23,901 bases of DNA from assembly GCA_964516325.1 (NCBI GenBank), contig CAZFAP010000065.1, forward strand, positions 1 to 23,901, in the 5' to 3' direction. This document shows, one piece after another, positions 9,419-17,685 of the stretch (the stretch's first letter is position 1; each line of letters starts with the position of its first letter). The notes under the pieces are model-generated. The model saw only the letters and a program-made list of their open reading frames with translations. It did no database searches and had not been told where the DNA came from. A program made the translations under genes and the position numbers. The DNA is from CAZFAP01 sp964516325 (lineage in GTDB: Bacteria > Auribacterota > JABMQX01).

Positions 9419-12400
9419 TCAGGAATACGTCTTTCTCAAATTGTCTCTGACCTGTCGGACACTCGGCCGATTCAGATAGTCCTCAGGATATAGAAAATGA
9501 GTCAGTCTCACAAGTTGCCAAATGGCTGACAGCTCTGAATCGGGCTTAAGGGAGATTAGCATACGTTCATAACGCGGCAACCACGACGAGCGAAGTTCAT
9601 CGATTATTTCCATGTCCAGAAGGCCCAGGGCGGATAGGCCGCTGAGAAGACCATGGGTTTCAGAGCAGGAACGCTCTCCTGCACGCCATCGTTCGATAGC
9701 CAGCTCGCCTATCCGCAAGACGGCGCCATCACGAACTGCGGCTTCCGGGGAAAGCGCGGTGAGAGTCTCGGCAAGCAGCCGGAAGACCTCCAACCACTCA
9801 CGAATGGGAGTGAAGTGAGCAAACGGAAGACGTTCAATGAGTCTGTCTCGCACCCATGTTACATGAGGTCTCTCCTGCAGCGAAGTGGTTTCCCCCACAG
9901 GGGTAAGAGCGCGAACCGCCGCGGCCGTATGAAGAACATCGGGAGGTAGTCCCGGCTCTCCTGCAACCCCCCCGGACGTTGATTCGCACTGGCTGATCCA
10001 TTTCACCATTGGGTCGAAACGTGCGTCCGGGATATTGAGCTTCTTCATGACCTCGATCGCTTCGCAGGTGGCTTTCATCAAGGGAACCCCCTCTGTATCC
10101 GCGATGAACAACGATGGCCGTTTCGCCTTAGGCAACACGCGCCTTATGTACTCTCTCTGCAACCCCTCCGACACGAGCGGGGTGCGCAAGAGCTCTGACA
10201 GCTCCAGAAGCATCGGCATTGCGTCAATGAGCTTGCCTCGGCGCAACTTCCGTGAGAACAAGGGGAAGACCATCGTCAGCATCAGTGGCACGATGAACAC
10301 GGCTATTAGTGCGAGAGGGATGGCACCAGAGGGGAATAGACCGCCGGGCCCTATCACATTCGTGGTTAAATAAAGAGGGGCAAACTTGAGCAAGAACGAA
10401 ATTCGGTGTCTCATTATTGTTTCTATAGGCAATTCCGAAAGCTCGTTCAGTTTCTCGCTGATCGTCCCAAGGTTCTGAAAGTACCACTTATCGAGGTGAA
10501 TGAGGGTGGGGTAGAGAATTGCCAGGAAGACAGTAATAGGAAGGAGGAAATGGACGACACCCAACATGAGGCCCTCCCCGAGGTCTCGGCGAAGCCCAGG
10601 GCGTTGTTCCCAAACGAGAGTTGTCCGAAGCCTTCTCCGCCAGAGCAGACGTGTGTAATAAAGGCGTTCACGCCCCAAGGGCACATCCCTGAAAACAAGG
10701 TCAAAGAGGCCGAAGGAGCTTGCGAAACCAATCACTGCCCAAGAGGCGACTCCCAAAAGGAGCCTCGAAGTCACCGGGATCGCAGAGAAGAAGAAGAGCA
10801 CGATGACCGAAGGCAAGAAAACGCAAGGCAGAGCAGCGCCTGCGCCCGCAACGAGATGGCGATAGACAGTGTGTTGGCGGGCGGCCCTCAGAAAAAGGAA
10901 AATGAAGAAGAGCACGGCGATGGCAACAACAAAAATCTGGATTTCGAAAAGAGAGATATTCATCTCAGGAAAAGTAGCCAATGCAGGACTTGTAAGCCCC
11001 TCCAAAATGTTCACGAGGGTTGGCAGGACGAAGACACACGCAAAAAGTGCGACGCCTACGGGTCGGCACGCCAGCTTCAGGTTTCGCGTGGTGCTTGAGG
11101 CCACGTCACGGAGCGGGATCATGAGTAAGCCAACGGTCGTCAAAGAAACCAACAACTTACCGACGAGCTCGAATGAGAACCAAAAGCTCGACGTTTCGAG
11201 ATGTTGTACCCACGCTGTCTTTGCCCTGAAGAAGTCTCCGAGCGATGCGCTCTTGTCCGGAGGCCAAAACCCTACGAAATCGTAAGCCTTAACGAGGCAC
11301 ATCTGCCGAAACAAGAGGGCAGCGAGGACGCTCACGAGACACACAATTTTCCAGTCGAGGACGTCTCCTTTGCCAAGCGTGTAATACTTCTCACGCAGCT
11401 GGCTCAAACGCTCGACAATGCGCGACCGAAAATGGGCAGGGCGGCTAACCCGGGTTCCTCGAACGCGTGAAAGAAGCGAGCCCCTCCACCTGCTTCGCCC
11501 TCTGCGAACCGAGAATCCGAGAAACGACCTCGCGAACGGTTCCAGGAACATGACCGAGAACACATATCTCTCCAGGGGTGAGGTGTCTGTTTCGGCACCT
11601 CCTTCTGGCTCTGTGAGTTTCTCCAGAAGATCGGGGCTAACATGCAGCGAAGCTGTCGCGTCGGCGAGCTTCTCACGCGCTTTGAGGACGGAACGAAACA
11701 TGAGAAGAAGGAACGAAAACGCGATGGCTGACCAGGTAACGAGCGGCTTGGCCAGAAGCTGAAAGGGCTCGTCGGGAAAAAGCCACCGCATGAGTGAATA
11801 CACGACGAAGAGGCCAGCGGCGCCAAGCATAATCGGTTTTTGTATGGCCCAGAGAAGAGGCAAAACTGCGATATCGCGGTTTTTGATGTGGGCCATTTCA
11901 TGAGCAAGAACCAATCTCGTAAGGCCCGCAGAAAGTGCCGCGTCTGTTCGGCAGGCCCGGCGAACGGTCGGGAAAAAATCCGTAGGCAGTACGACGCAAC
12001 TGTTTCGCCGCAAGCTGCCGACAGCTATCGGGGACACGAGGTTCCGGGAAGAAAATACGATTTGAGGAGGGGAATGCAAAGACATCGCCCGAGAAAGGTC
12101 TGAGACAATGTTCTGGATTTCCTGTTCGCCGTCCACAGTCCGACCCGCAACGGTATCGCGGGCGATGTGCCTTCGCAGGAGAAAGGGTGCAAACCTGAAA
12201 TAGGAGTAGACAATGCTGAAAGACGGGACGACCAAAAGGATGAGGAAAAGAATTCGGGGCAGCGTCGGACTTCGAACTACAAGGACCCTGAATAACAGAT
12301 GGGCGAGATATAAAGAAAAAACAGAAAATCCCCACAGCGAGAATCTCAGCACATGTATACGCACGGACGTTTCGTAAGTCGGGGGTACGGTGATGCTGCC

Positions 12401-13714
12401 GGCCACGGAAAACAGCAGTCCGAAGACCACTACGACCATGACACAACCTACGATGATGGCTATCTTGCCGGCCTCGAAAGGAAGGTGGAAAGGTTCCACT
12501 GCAAGGAGTCTGGAAAGGTCCGGCCTAATGCAGAAAACACCTTGCCCGGGTACCCCAAGCCAGAACCCAGATTCGGGTGAGCCGGTCAACTGGCAGCCAG
12601 AAGGCAGATCGAACCCGCGCGTTTCGTATCCTCTCGACGTATCGAAAACTCGCAGCCTGTCGTCCTGTGTAATGCAGAGGACCGCGTTCCGAAGGGAAAC
12701 AGGCCCGGAGAATGGGGAGCTGCCAAAGCAGTCGCGCCATACGACGTTGCCTGTTTCTGCATTCAACACCCAAAAGTCGTACATGCGGGAGTGCCCACAG
12801 ACAATAATCCTGCCATCCACGATTAGCGGCGTAACCTGTGTCCCGGCGGCATAGCGTTTCCAAATAACCTGACCGGAACACGAATCTATTGCATAGATGA
12901 ACCTGTCGGACGTCACCGCATAAAATTTCTTTTCCCAGCTCACAATGGGAGCTGTAACCCTACCCGACAAAGCGGTGCTCCACAAACCTGATCCGTCCGC
13001 AGCACTCAAGGCGATGAGCTGCTCATCGGACGTGGCGAAGCAGCACACATGACCGGCCACTGACGGTTTCACGTCGGAGGCCGACGGCAATCGGCTTGTC
13101 CACACAGTCCGGCCCGTTTGCTCGTCAATGGCGTACGCCGAGCCGGTATCCGCAACGTATACCATCCCTTTCTCTGCGGCGGGGGAACTCAGAGTACCCA
13201 ACGCTGAAAACTCCCACCGCAGCGTCCCGTCTGAAAGGTCCAGGGCAAAGAGGTCGCCTTCTTCCGTCAGGACCAGTACGCACGAAGCAGCCGCAGTCAT
13301 TTCCATTGGTCGGCCAAGCGGTATATTTGCTGACCATGCGCGCTGTCCGTTCCGACAATTCAGACACCGCAGAGTGCCGTCTCTCAGCGCGACGACCAGG
13401 TAGCCACAGACCTTGCCAATCGCCGAAGTGAACAGCGGTGACTCGGAAACTGGCATTGGCACACCCCACTCGACAGAAAAGAAGTCTCGCAGAGTTTCAG
13501 GAAGGGCGGGGCGCGTCTCCTCGGCAGCAGAAGAACCAGCCGCCGCGAACAGAAAACAGGAAATGGATACCGCCAGCAGGCGAGTCCTAAATACAGCGCT
13601 CTGTCGAACGTCGGAGGCAACATGATGAGTCTGTCCCGCGGTAGGTCCCCGGGAGCCTGGCGGCTTCTCGGACCCAGCTATGACTGCTTGTGTGCTGTTC
13701 GAGTGCAAAAGCAT
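9419..13714 (-). CDS. Polytopic membrane protein: PQQ propeller plus M48 peptidase
   Basis: 1431 residues if started at ATG 13714; a longer frame reaches GTG 13852. I prefer 13714 because a promoter-like pair lies just upstream of it. A hydrophobic segment (about residues 46-64) ends AAAGSSA, like a signal peptide or anchor. Residues about 80-410 carry seven PQQ/BamB-type blade motifs (DGTLRCLN, GDLFALDLSDGTLRW, GSAYAIDEQTGRTVW, EQLIALSAADGSGLW, RFIYAIDSCSGQVIW and others), so a periplasmic propeller. A membrane segment follows (about 415-436), then two more, then an M48/HtpX-like peptidase with LVLAHEMAHIKNRD (H605, E606, H609). About ten further membrane helices lead to a soluble helical tail (about 1160-1431). 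The layout recalls BlaR1/MecR1-type receptor-proteases, with a propeller as sensor. Propeller and peptidase calls are firm; the signalling role is inference. The N-terminal 40 residues before the hydrophobic segment are oddly long. Confidence 0.88.
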   Translation of the reverse strand: MLLHSNSTQAVIAGSEKPPGSRGPTAGQTHHVASDVRQSAVFRTRLLAVSISCFLFAAAGSSAAEETRPALPETLRDFFSVEWGVPMPVSESPLFTSAIGKVCGYLVVALRDGTLRCLNCRNGQRAWSANIPLGRPMEMTAAASCVLVLTEEGDLFALDLSDGTLRWEFSALGTLSSPAAEKGMVYVADTGSAYAIDEQTGRTVWTSRLPSASDVKPSVAGHVCCFATSDEQLIALSAADGSGLWSTALSGRVTAPIVSWEKKFYAVTSDRFIYAIDSCSGQVIWKRYAAGTQVTPLIVDGRIIVCGHSRMYDFWVLNAETGNVVWRDCFGSSPFSGPVSLRNAVLCITQDDRLRVFDTSRGYETRGFDLPSGCQLTGSPESGFWLGVPGQGVFCIRPDLSRLLAVEPFHLPFEAGKIAIIVGCVMVVVVFGLLFSVAGSITVPPTYETSVRIHVLRFSLWGFSVFSLYLAHLLFRVLVVRSPTLPRILFLILLVVPSFSIVYSYFRFAPFLLRRHIARDTVAGRTVDGEQEIQNIVSDLSRAMSLHSPPQIVFSSRNLVSPIAVGSLRRNSCVVLPTDFFPTVRRACRTDAALSAGLTRLVLAHEMAHIKNRDIAVLPLLWAIQKPIMLGAAGLFVVYSLMRWLFPDEPFQLLAKPLVTWSAIAFSFLLLMFRSVLKAREKLADATASLHVSPDLLEKLTEPEGGAETDTSPLERYVFSVMFLEPFARSFLGFSVRRGRSRWRGSLLSRVRGTRVSRPAHFRSRIVERLSQLREKYYTLGKGDVLDWKIVCLVSVLAALLFRQMCLVKAYDFVGFWPPDKSASLGDFFRAKTAWVQHLETSSFWFSFELVGKLLVSLTTVGLLMIPLRDVASSTTRNLKLACRPVGVALFACVFVLPTLVNILEGLTSPALATFPEMNISLFEIQIFVVAIAVLFFIFLFLRAARQHTVYRHLVAGAGAALPCVFLPSVIVLFFFSAIPVTSRLLLGVASWAVIGFASSFGLFDLVFRDVPLGRERLYYTRLLWRRRLRTTLVWEQRPGLRRDLGEGLMLGVVHFLLPITVFLAILYPTLIHLDKWYFQNLGTISEKLNELSELPIETIMRHRISFLLKFAPLYLTTNVIGPGGLFPSGAIPLALIAVFIVPLMLTMVFPLFSRKLRRGKLIDAMPMLLELSELLRTPLVSEGLQREYIRRVLPKAKRPSLFIADTEGVPLMKATCEAIEVMKKLNIPDARFDPMVKWISQCESTSGGVAGEPGLPPDVLHTAAAVRALTPVGETTSLQERPHVTWVRDRLIERLPFAHFTPIREWLEVFRLLAETLTALSPEAAVRDGAVLRIGELAIERWRAGERSCSETHGLLSGLSALGLLDMEIIDELRSSWLPRYERMLISLKPDSELSAIWQLVRLTHFLYPEDYLNRPSVRQVRDNLRKTYS

Positions 13715-13778
13715 AGACTGTAGGTCAAGGAGGTTATGCGACTGCGACACCGGCAAGCGCGATGGCGGTCCCGCCCAC

Positions 13779-13807
13779 AATATAGTTGAGATCTGGCTGC
13801 TAAGCAA
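13779..13807 (-). promoter_or_regulatory. Candidate promoter for the propeller-M48 gene
   Basis: Read on the minus strand, TTGCTT (13807-13802) is followed after 17 bases by TATATT (13784-13779, 5 of 6 matches). Transcription would begin near 13772, which excludes GTG 13852 and favours ATG 13714 as the start. A perfect palindrome CCGGCGCCGG (13821-13830) lies just upstream of the -35 and could be a regulator site. Confidence 0.4.
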
Positions 13808-14261
13808 GGAAGGCGCTACCCCGGCGCCGGGCGCGTGAGTTCCGATGTCCACGTCAATGATCCCCGGTTGAAGGCGACCGATTACGCCAAGCCGAGTGGC
13901 ACGGCCTCGTCCTCATTGTGCCCGCAGCACCGTGCTGCCAGCGCCCCCTGCAACCGGGGGAGAGACGAAGCGCTTCTGAAACGCTTCAGGGCAATCCAAG
14001 GGTGAATGGACAGAACTCGGTTGCCGTCGGCTCAAGGAAGGATAGTCGCCCGTCGTACCTTCCGGGGCCTCAACGCCGGCCCGAGCGGCAGACAACGTCA
14101 ATCGCTCCCCACGCCGTCGGCGGATCGAGAGCCTGGCCGACGTCAACCATACGGACAAAGAGGCCCTCGGCAGCCGCAGGGAAAAGGGTCGTCTGAAAGC
14201 AACCGAGTTCGAGAACTAGATTTCCTTCTCGTGGGAAGGTCTTGCGTGGCGTAAGAAGTCT
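13808..14261. other. Divergent intergenic region, no gene seen
   Basis: This space lies between the minus-strand propeller-M48 gene and the plus-strand winged-helix gene. Short overlapping frames on both strands are rich in R, P and S with no ribosome site, and read as shadows. No clear plus-strand promoter was found. It is the natural place for shared operators of the two divergent units. Confidence 0.4.
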
Positions 14262-14275
14262 GGAAGGGTTCTTCC
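14262..14275 (+). promoter_or_regulatory. Hairpin covering a ribosome binding site
   Basis: GGAAG (14262-14266) and CTTCC (14271-14275) form a five-pair stem with a four-base loop. The stem includes most of the purine-rich GGAAGGG that would serve GTG 14278. Folding would mask the ribosome site, so translation of the winged-helix gene may be dampened or controlled. The repeat is seen; its role is inferred. Confidence 0.35.
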
Positions 14276-14277
14276 CG

Positions 14278-14931
14278 GTGCGTGAAGAGCTTGTTGATGC
14301 CATCGTGGTCGCAACTGTGGCGGAAACCCTGCGCAGGTCGCGGGAGGGTGAACCTTCGTTTGCTGAACTCGGCGAAACTGCTGGGAGAGTGGCCGCCGAC
14401 TTTGGCCTGGGCGGTGACTTGCTTGCCCAGTTGATACGACACGTTCCGGAGTTGTGTAGTGCCGTGCGATCAGCTGACCAAGAAGCCGAAGAGGCCTATG
14501 TCCGTGGTCCTGGAAAGCCACAATACGAGATATGGACAGCGGGGGAGCACAAGATAGTTGAGGACATCACGGCATACGAAAAGAGAAGGCGGACCTACGT
14601 CCTCTGGGTCAACCTCACAAGTAAGGAATGCACGTCGTACGGCAAACGAAAGCCATTCCCGCAACCCAAAACGCTTGAGCTCTTGTTGTTCCTCCTGGAC
14701 AACCTCGGGACGAGCTTGCCATGTGGAAAGGTCTTCGAGCACGTCTTCGAGGGGTCTTCGGAGCATATGCAGGGTTGGAAAAACAGGATCGAGCAGCAGC
14801 TCACAAAGTTGGAGAAGATCGCCGAAGGGGGCTTTCGCAGGTCGTACCTGACCAGAGACCAACTCAACAATACCCTTAGCCTAAGCGATTCGTTTCGAGA
14901 CCGATATTTCGTGTTCAGGAAGCTGAGATAG
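14278..14931 (+). CDS. OmpR/SARP-type winged-helix DNA-binding protein
   Basis: 217 residues from GTG 14278, nine bases after AAGGG; TTG 14242 would add 12 residues. The N-terminal half (about 1-85) is helical and unrecognised (VREELVDAIVVATVAETLRR at the start). The C-terminal half (about 105-217) reads as an OmpR-type winged helix: strand YVLWVNL, helix PKTLELLLFLLDNL, turn LPCGKVFEHVF, helix WKNRIEQQLTKLEKI, and a final wing hairpin ending RYFVFRKL. There is no receiver domain, membrane segment or signal. It is divergent from the propeller-M48 gene and is a good candidate to regulate that unit. Its winged helix can be lined up by eye with that of the 585-residue regulator at 7545-9302, with similar order of strand, helix and turn. 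The gene ends with TAG, which matters for judging the TAG at 23068. DNA binding is likely; the target is unknown. Confidence 0.72.
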   Translation: MREELVDAIVVATVAETLRRSREGEPSFAELGETAGRVAADFGLGGDLLAQLIRHVPELCSAVRSADQEAEEAYVRGPGKPQYEIWTAGEHKIVEDITAYEKRRRTYVLWVNLTSKECTSYGKRKPFPQPKTLELLLFLLDNLGTSLPCGKVFEHVFEGSSEHMQGWKNRIEQQLTKLEKIAEGGFRRSYLTRDQLNNTLSLSDSFRDRYFVFRKLR

Positions 14932-15314
14932 CCGAAAAAGCATACGCTACTCACGCCAGAACCGGGACTGCGATAAGCCTGCTTATGGAGTCTTCCTTGA
15001 GCGACATTGCAGGGTGTCAAAAGGAGCGGAGGCACAGAATTCAAACCGACCGTGACAACCATGGCTGAATGCAGCAGTCAGAACGAAGTTCACCGTGTTC
15101 CGTTTCCAGCGGTTGAGTCGGAACTCATTCGGGGCGAGACCAGAGCCTCGAGCGTCGCGAGCCGCGGGTTACTCGGAGTTAGTGCGGCTAAGCAGAGGGT
15201 CCTTTTAGCGGTATGCCAAGCGCGGTGGAGCAGCTGGTCTTTGGCCTGCCTGTTTCCCTTGCGCGAAATTATCGCAGAGTTTACGCCCCGCGCAGATGCT
15301 CATAGCTTGCTAAA
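14932..15314. other. Intergenic region without a convincing gene
   Basis: A frame from 15007 or ATG 15061 to 15318 has a GGAGCGGAGG purine stretch well upstream, but its product is low-complexity in composition, has no motif and runs into the promoter-like TTGACA at 15315. I do not call it a gene. Nothing else is recognised. Confidence 0.4.
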
Positions 15315-15342
15315 TTGACAACACGGATAGGCGTGGTACTCT
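15315..15342 (+). promoter_or_regulatory. Candidate extended -10 promoter for the long plus-strand operon
   Basis: Perfect TTGACA (15315-15320), a 16-base spacer, then TACTCT (15337-15342) preceded by TG and one base, the extended -10 form. It lies 164 bases before the first gene of the run, leaving a long leader. The -35 match is strong; the -10 hexamer itself matches TATAAT at only three positions. Confidence 0.45.
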
Positions 15343-15505
15343 GGCACCGTGAAGTACAGGTAAAGAAGGGTGGCTTGTCTGTCGGAGGCTGTTGACCCGG
15401 TCCTCACGGACAAGACCATCCGAAACAGTATGCGTTCAGCACTGTGTTTTCGGAGAGCGGATGTCTCCGCTGGCACCACCCTTCTCGTCAAAGGAGGTTA
15501 AACTC

Positions 15506-16201
15506 GTGTCGGACACGAAGCAAGGTTTTTCTGAGGGAGCGATAGAGGGGGGGACAGTGGACACGGAAGCGGAGTCCGGCGAACCCATAAACCTCCAATT
15601 GCGTACCCATCAGGCAACTGTTGAGGATTGGGACTTCGCCACGCTGATCAAAGACCTTCACCTCTGGGCGGAACGAATGCGTTTGGAGTTTAAACTCCAG
15701 ACCCCTGTTCCCGCTCTCATGGTCGAGCGCCTCAGGACACGGTTGGGGCATTACAGGATTGGCCGGAATGCTTTGGGCTTGAACGACGAAATTGCAATAG
15801 ACCGACATCACGCGACCGGCAACAAATACTGGCAGGTCCTTGGGACGCTTCTCCACGAAATGCTCCATGCGTGGCAAGAACATAAGGGACATCCTGCCGG
15901 GCCAAACAGCCACAACTACCACAATAAGGAATTCCGGGAGAAAGCTCAGAGTCTTGGGCTAATTATCGACCGCTACGGCCACACCGAATATCCCGACGGC
16001 GACACACCCTTCAGGCAGCTTCTCAAAAAGTACGGAGTTGAGGCTCCTGAGGTATTGAAATCGGAACCTCCTCCACGGCCGCGGTGCGGGTCGAGACTCA
16101 AGCTCTATGAGTGCCCCTGTCATGTTAAGGCACGGGTCGGGCGCTCACGGTTCAACGCAAGGTGTCTCGACTGCGGTGGTCTCTTTGAGAGGATGGCGTA
16201 G
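15506..16201 (+). CDS. SprT-like zinc metalloprotease with C-terminal zinc ribbon
   Basis: 231 residues from GTG 15506, set by AAAGGAGG ending nine bases earlier; the frame extends further upstream without a ribosome site. After an acidic, probably flexible N-terminus (1-35), the SprT-like fold covers about residues 45-190. It has the active-site helix TLLHEMLHAWQEHKGHP (H117, E118, H121), a downstream H-rich stretch (NSHNYHNKEFREKA) that should supply the third zinc ligand, and the usual FREKAQSLGL segment. The C-terminus holds a small zinc ribbon with CPC and CLDC pairs. SprT/SPRTN proteins bind DNA and cleave DNA-protein crosslinks. Stand-alone SprT-like proteins are frequent in mobile elements. 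It is the first gene of the run, with no signal peptide, so cytoplasmic. The gene ends in TAG. Confidence 0.85.
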   Translation: MSDTKQGFSEGAIEGGTVDTEAESGEPINLQLRTHQATVEDWDFATLIKDLHLWAERMRLEFKLQTPVPALMVERLRTRLGHYRIGRNALGLNDEIAIDRHHATGNKYWQVLGTLLHEMLHAWQEHKGHPAGPNSHNYHNKEFREKAQSLGLIIDRYGHTEYPDGDTPFRQLLKKYGVEAPEVLKSEPPPRPRCGSRLKLYECPCHVKARVGRSRFNARCLDCGGLFERMA

Positions 16202-16658
16202 TGGTGGCTTCGCTCCGAAGGCCGTTCTGGCAATCAAGAATGTAGCCCGGAAAAACAGGTTAAGGGAAGTCGGTTGTAAGGTCGGGGCGAGTGGCCGTCT
16301 CCGGTGATGCAACCGAGCAGCTACCGCTTATTGGCTCGGACCTGACGCAGGGAGGCCGCCGCCGGGGGCCAATCCGACGGATACACCGAAGGAAGTCCAG
16401 AACCTCGTTGGGCTTGACCCTGGGCACTGCCAGTGCGTCTGTCAGTACGACGAGGCAGAGCTTTTCTGCAACCAGCGGTTCGAACCTGTCAAAGCCTGAG
16501 CGTGGGCGAAAAAGGCCGCCTCATAGTTGTGGAGCAGCAGGTAACCAAGGCGGAAAGCTGGAGACACCGAGCGCACAGTTTGTCGCCGACGCGAAAATGC
16601 GCCGGGCCCCGCGGGGGGCGCATGATTCACATAGAAGCAGCCCTGTCGGGCAATCAAC
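16202..16658. other. 457-base gap inside the plus-strand run
   Basis: No convincing gene. Overlapping frames give arginine- and serine-rich products with no ribosome site. The gap contains the strong GC hairpin at 16597-16623. No promoter was recognised, so the following gene may depend on read-through from the SprT-like gene or on a weak site. Confidence 0.4.
16597..16623. repeat. Strong GC-rich hairpin
   Basis: ATGCGCC (16597-16603) pairs with GGCGCAT (16617-16623). The interval contains a second palindrome, CCCCGCGGGG, so alternative folds exist. On the minus strand the stem is followed by TTTT, as in a weak terminator, but no minus-strand gene ends here. It lies 36 bases before the small membrane protein start and could act in its leader. 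Confidence 0.45.
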
Positions 16659-17066
16659 ATGGATATTCTCCACGAAATCTGTCGGAAAGTTTTGGAGCTG
16701 ATCCAGGACATAGATCCTAGGGTGCGCAGCCTCGTGCTTCGTTTGGCGTTCTGCTGGTCTCTTGTGGGGCTGTGTTTGGTGGCGACGAGAAATCTCCCTC
16801 GCCGCAGCCCTGCACTTCAGCTCGCCACGGCGATCGGGGCCAGTTTTGTTGCCCTCTCGATTCCCGTCGAGCAGGCCCTCGCTGTTCACAGCACAGTCTT
16901 TGGTTTCGCGTTTCTGCTGTGCGTCGTCGTCCTCCCATTCTTACCATTCTGGCTGTCACGGCTCTTAGTCCCGACGTGGCTCCATCAAATAGTCGTCATG
17001 GTGATTCTTTATATCGTGTTGGTAGGTCTTGTAGTGCTTCAGTTACTGATCGCGGGAAGGGAGTGA
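16659..17066 (+). CDS. Small four-helix membrane protein
   Basis: 135 residues from ATG 16659, with no good ribosome site. After an acidic amphipathic N-terminus (ICRKVLELIQDIDPRV), four hydrophobic segments appear at about residues 26-44, 52-72, 76-102 and 108-131. It ends in a short charged tail (AGRE). No family recognised and no catalytic motif. The next gene starts seven bases after its stop, which argues for co-translation. It could anchor the soluble ATPase-nuclease proteins downstream at the membrane, but that is guesswork. Confidence 0.72.
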   Translation: MDILHEICRKVLELIQDIDPRVRSLVLRLAFCWSLVGLCLVATRNLPRRSPALQLATAIGASFVALSIPVEQALAVHSTVFGFAFLLCVVVLPFLPFWLSRLLVPTWLHQIVVMVILYIVLVGLVVLQLLIAGRE

Positions 17067-17073
17067 TTAAGAG

Positions 17074-17685
17074 GTGGGTGAGTTAACCGGTTCTCCGCAA
17101 CTCCAGGAATGCTTGGAACTCAAGGCGAAAGTCATGCGCGCCGTCGAAACGGGAGGCGACCCCGATCCGGATGACCTGGCACGCCTCTACTCTCTCGAAG
17201 GGGTCCTTCGCAGAGCCGGTGTCAATCTCGAGGAAATCTACGCCGAAACCACGAGACAGATCGCTTCGCCCCTCGGGCCTCGAGGCGACGCCAGCCCTCA
17301 GAACCTCGTGAGGCCGATAAGCCGCGATGTCCTGTTCAACAGAGTGATTGAGGTCAGAGGGGAAGGGTATCCGGGCCACGTTGAAACCATTGAGCAAACG
17401 GAATCCGGACTTGCTCGCCTCGTTGAGGAACCACTGATTCTGGCCGCGTGCGGACGCAGGATACGAGAGGTTGGGGGACGTTGTTCCGTGTGCCAGCAAT
17501 TCGAATGCCCCGACCACGTGTTTTTCTGCCATGCCGACGGCTGCCACATCTCGCTGTGCCTCCGGCACGTCCATTTTTTCCCTTCGGGCGGGCAGAACAT
17601 TCCTTTTTGCCGAAAGCATTTTCGTCGTGCAGTGCACCGCAGGAATATGTGGCGCGAGGATGATAACGGACGCGAACAGAGATGA
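17074..17685 (+). CDS. Cys/His-rich zinc-binding protein, unknown family
   Basis: 203 residues from GTG 17074, with GGGAG upstream; a second GTG lies at 17078 out of frame. Residues 1-70 are helical (LQECLELKAKVMRAVETG, DPDDLARLYSLEGVLRRAG). The C-terminal third has dense potential metal ligands: C137 and C140, C145 and H148, C152 and H153, C157 and H158, C162, H165 and H167, then FCRKHF. The spacing suggests two cross-braced zinc sites, in the style of B-box or treble-clef domains, which mediate protein or nucleic-acid contacts. No family was recognised. Its stop overlaps the start of the ATPase gene (ATGA), so the two products are probably made in proportion and may act together. Confidence 0.75.
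   Translation: MGELTGSPQLQECLELKAKVMRAVETGGDPDPDDLARLYSLEGVLRRAGVNLEEIYAETTRQIASPLGPRGDASPQNLVRPISRDVLFNRVIEVRGEGYPGHVETIEQTESGLARLVEEPLILAACGRRIREVGGRCSVCQQFECPDHVFFCHADGCHISLCLRHVHFFPSGGQNIPFCRKHFRRAVHRRNMWREDDNGREQR

Noticed and set aside
10406..11098. Plus-strand frame of 230 residues inside the propeller-M48 gene
   Set aside because: The product is highly charged with no hydrophobic core, as expected from the antisense of membrane-helix codons. The minus-strand frame has clear domains.
13918..14254. Overlapping plus-strand frames in the divergent region
   Set aside because: Products are rich in R, P and S without a ribosome site or family features.
15007..15318. Possible small gene before the SprT-like gene
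   Set aside because: Purine-rich sequence upstream is too far from ATG 15061, the product has no motif, and the frame runs into a better-supported promoter.
16291..16701. Plus-strand frame of 136 residues in the gap before the membrane protein
   Set aside because: Low-quality composition, no ribosome site, and overlap with the better-supported membrane protein start.
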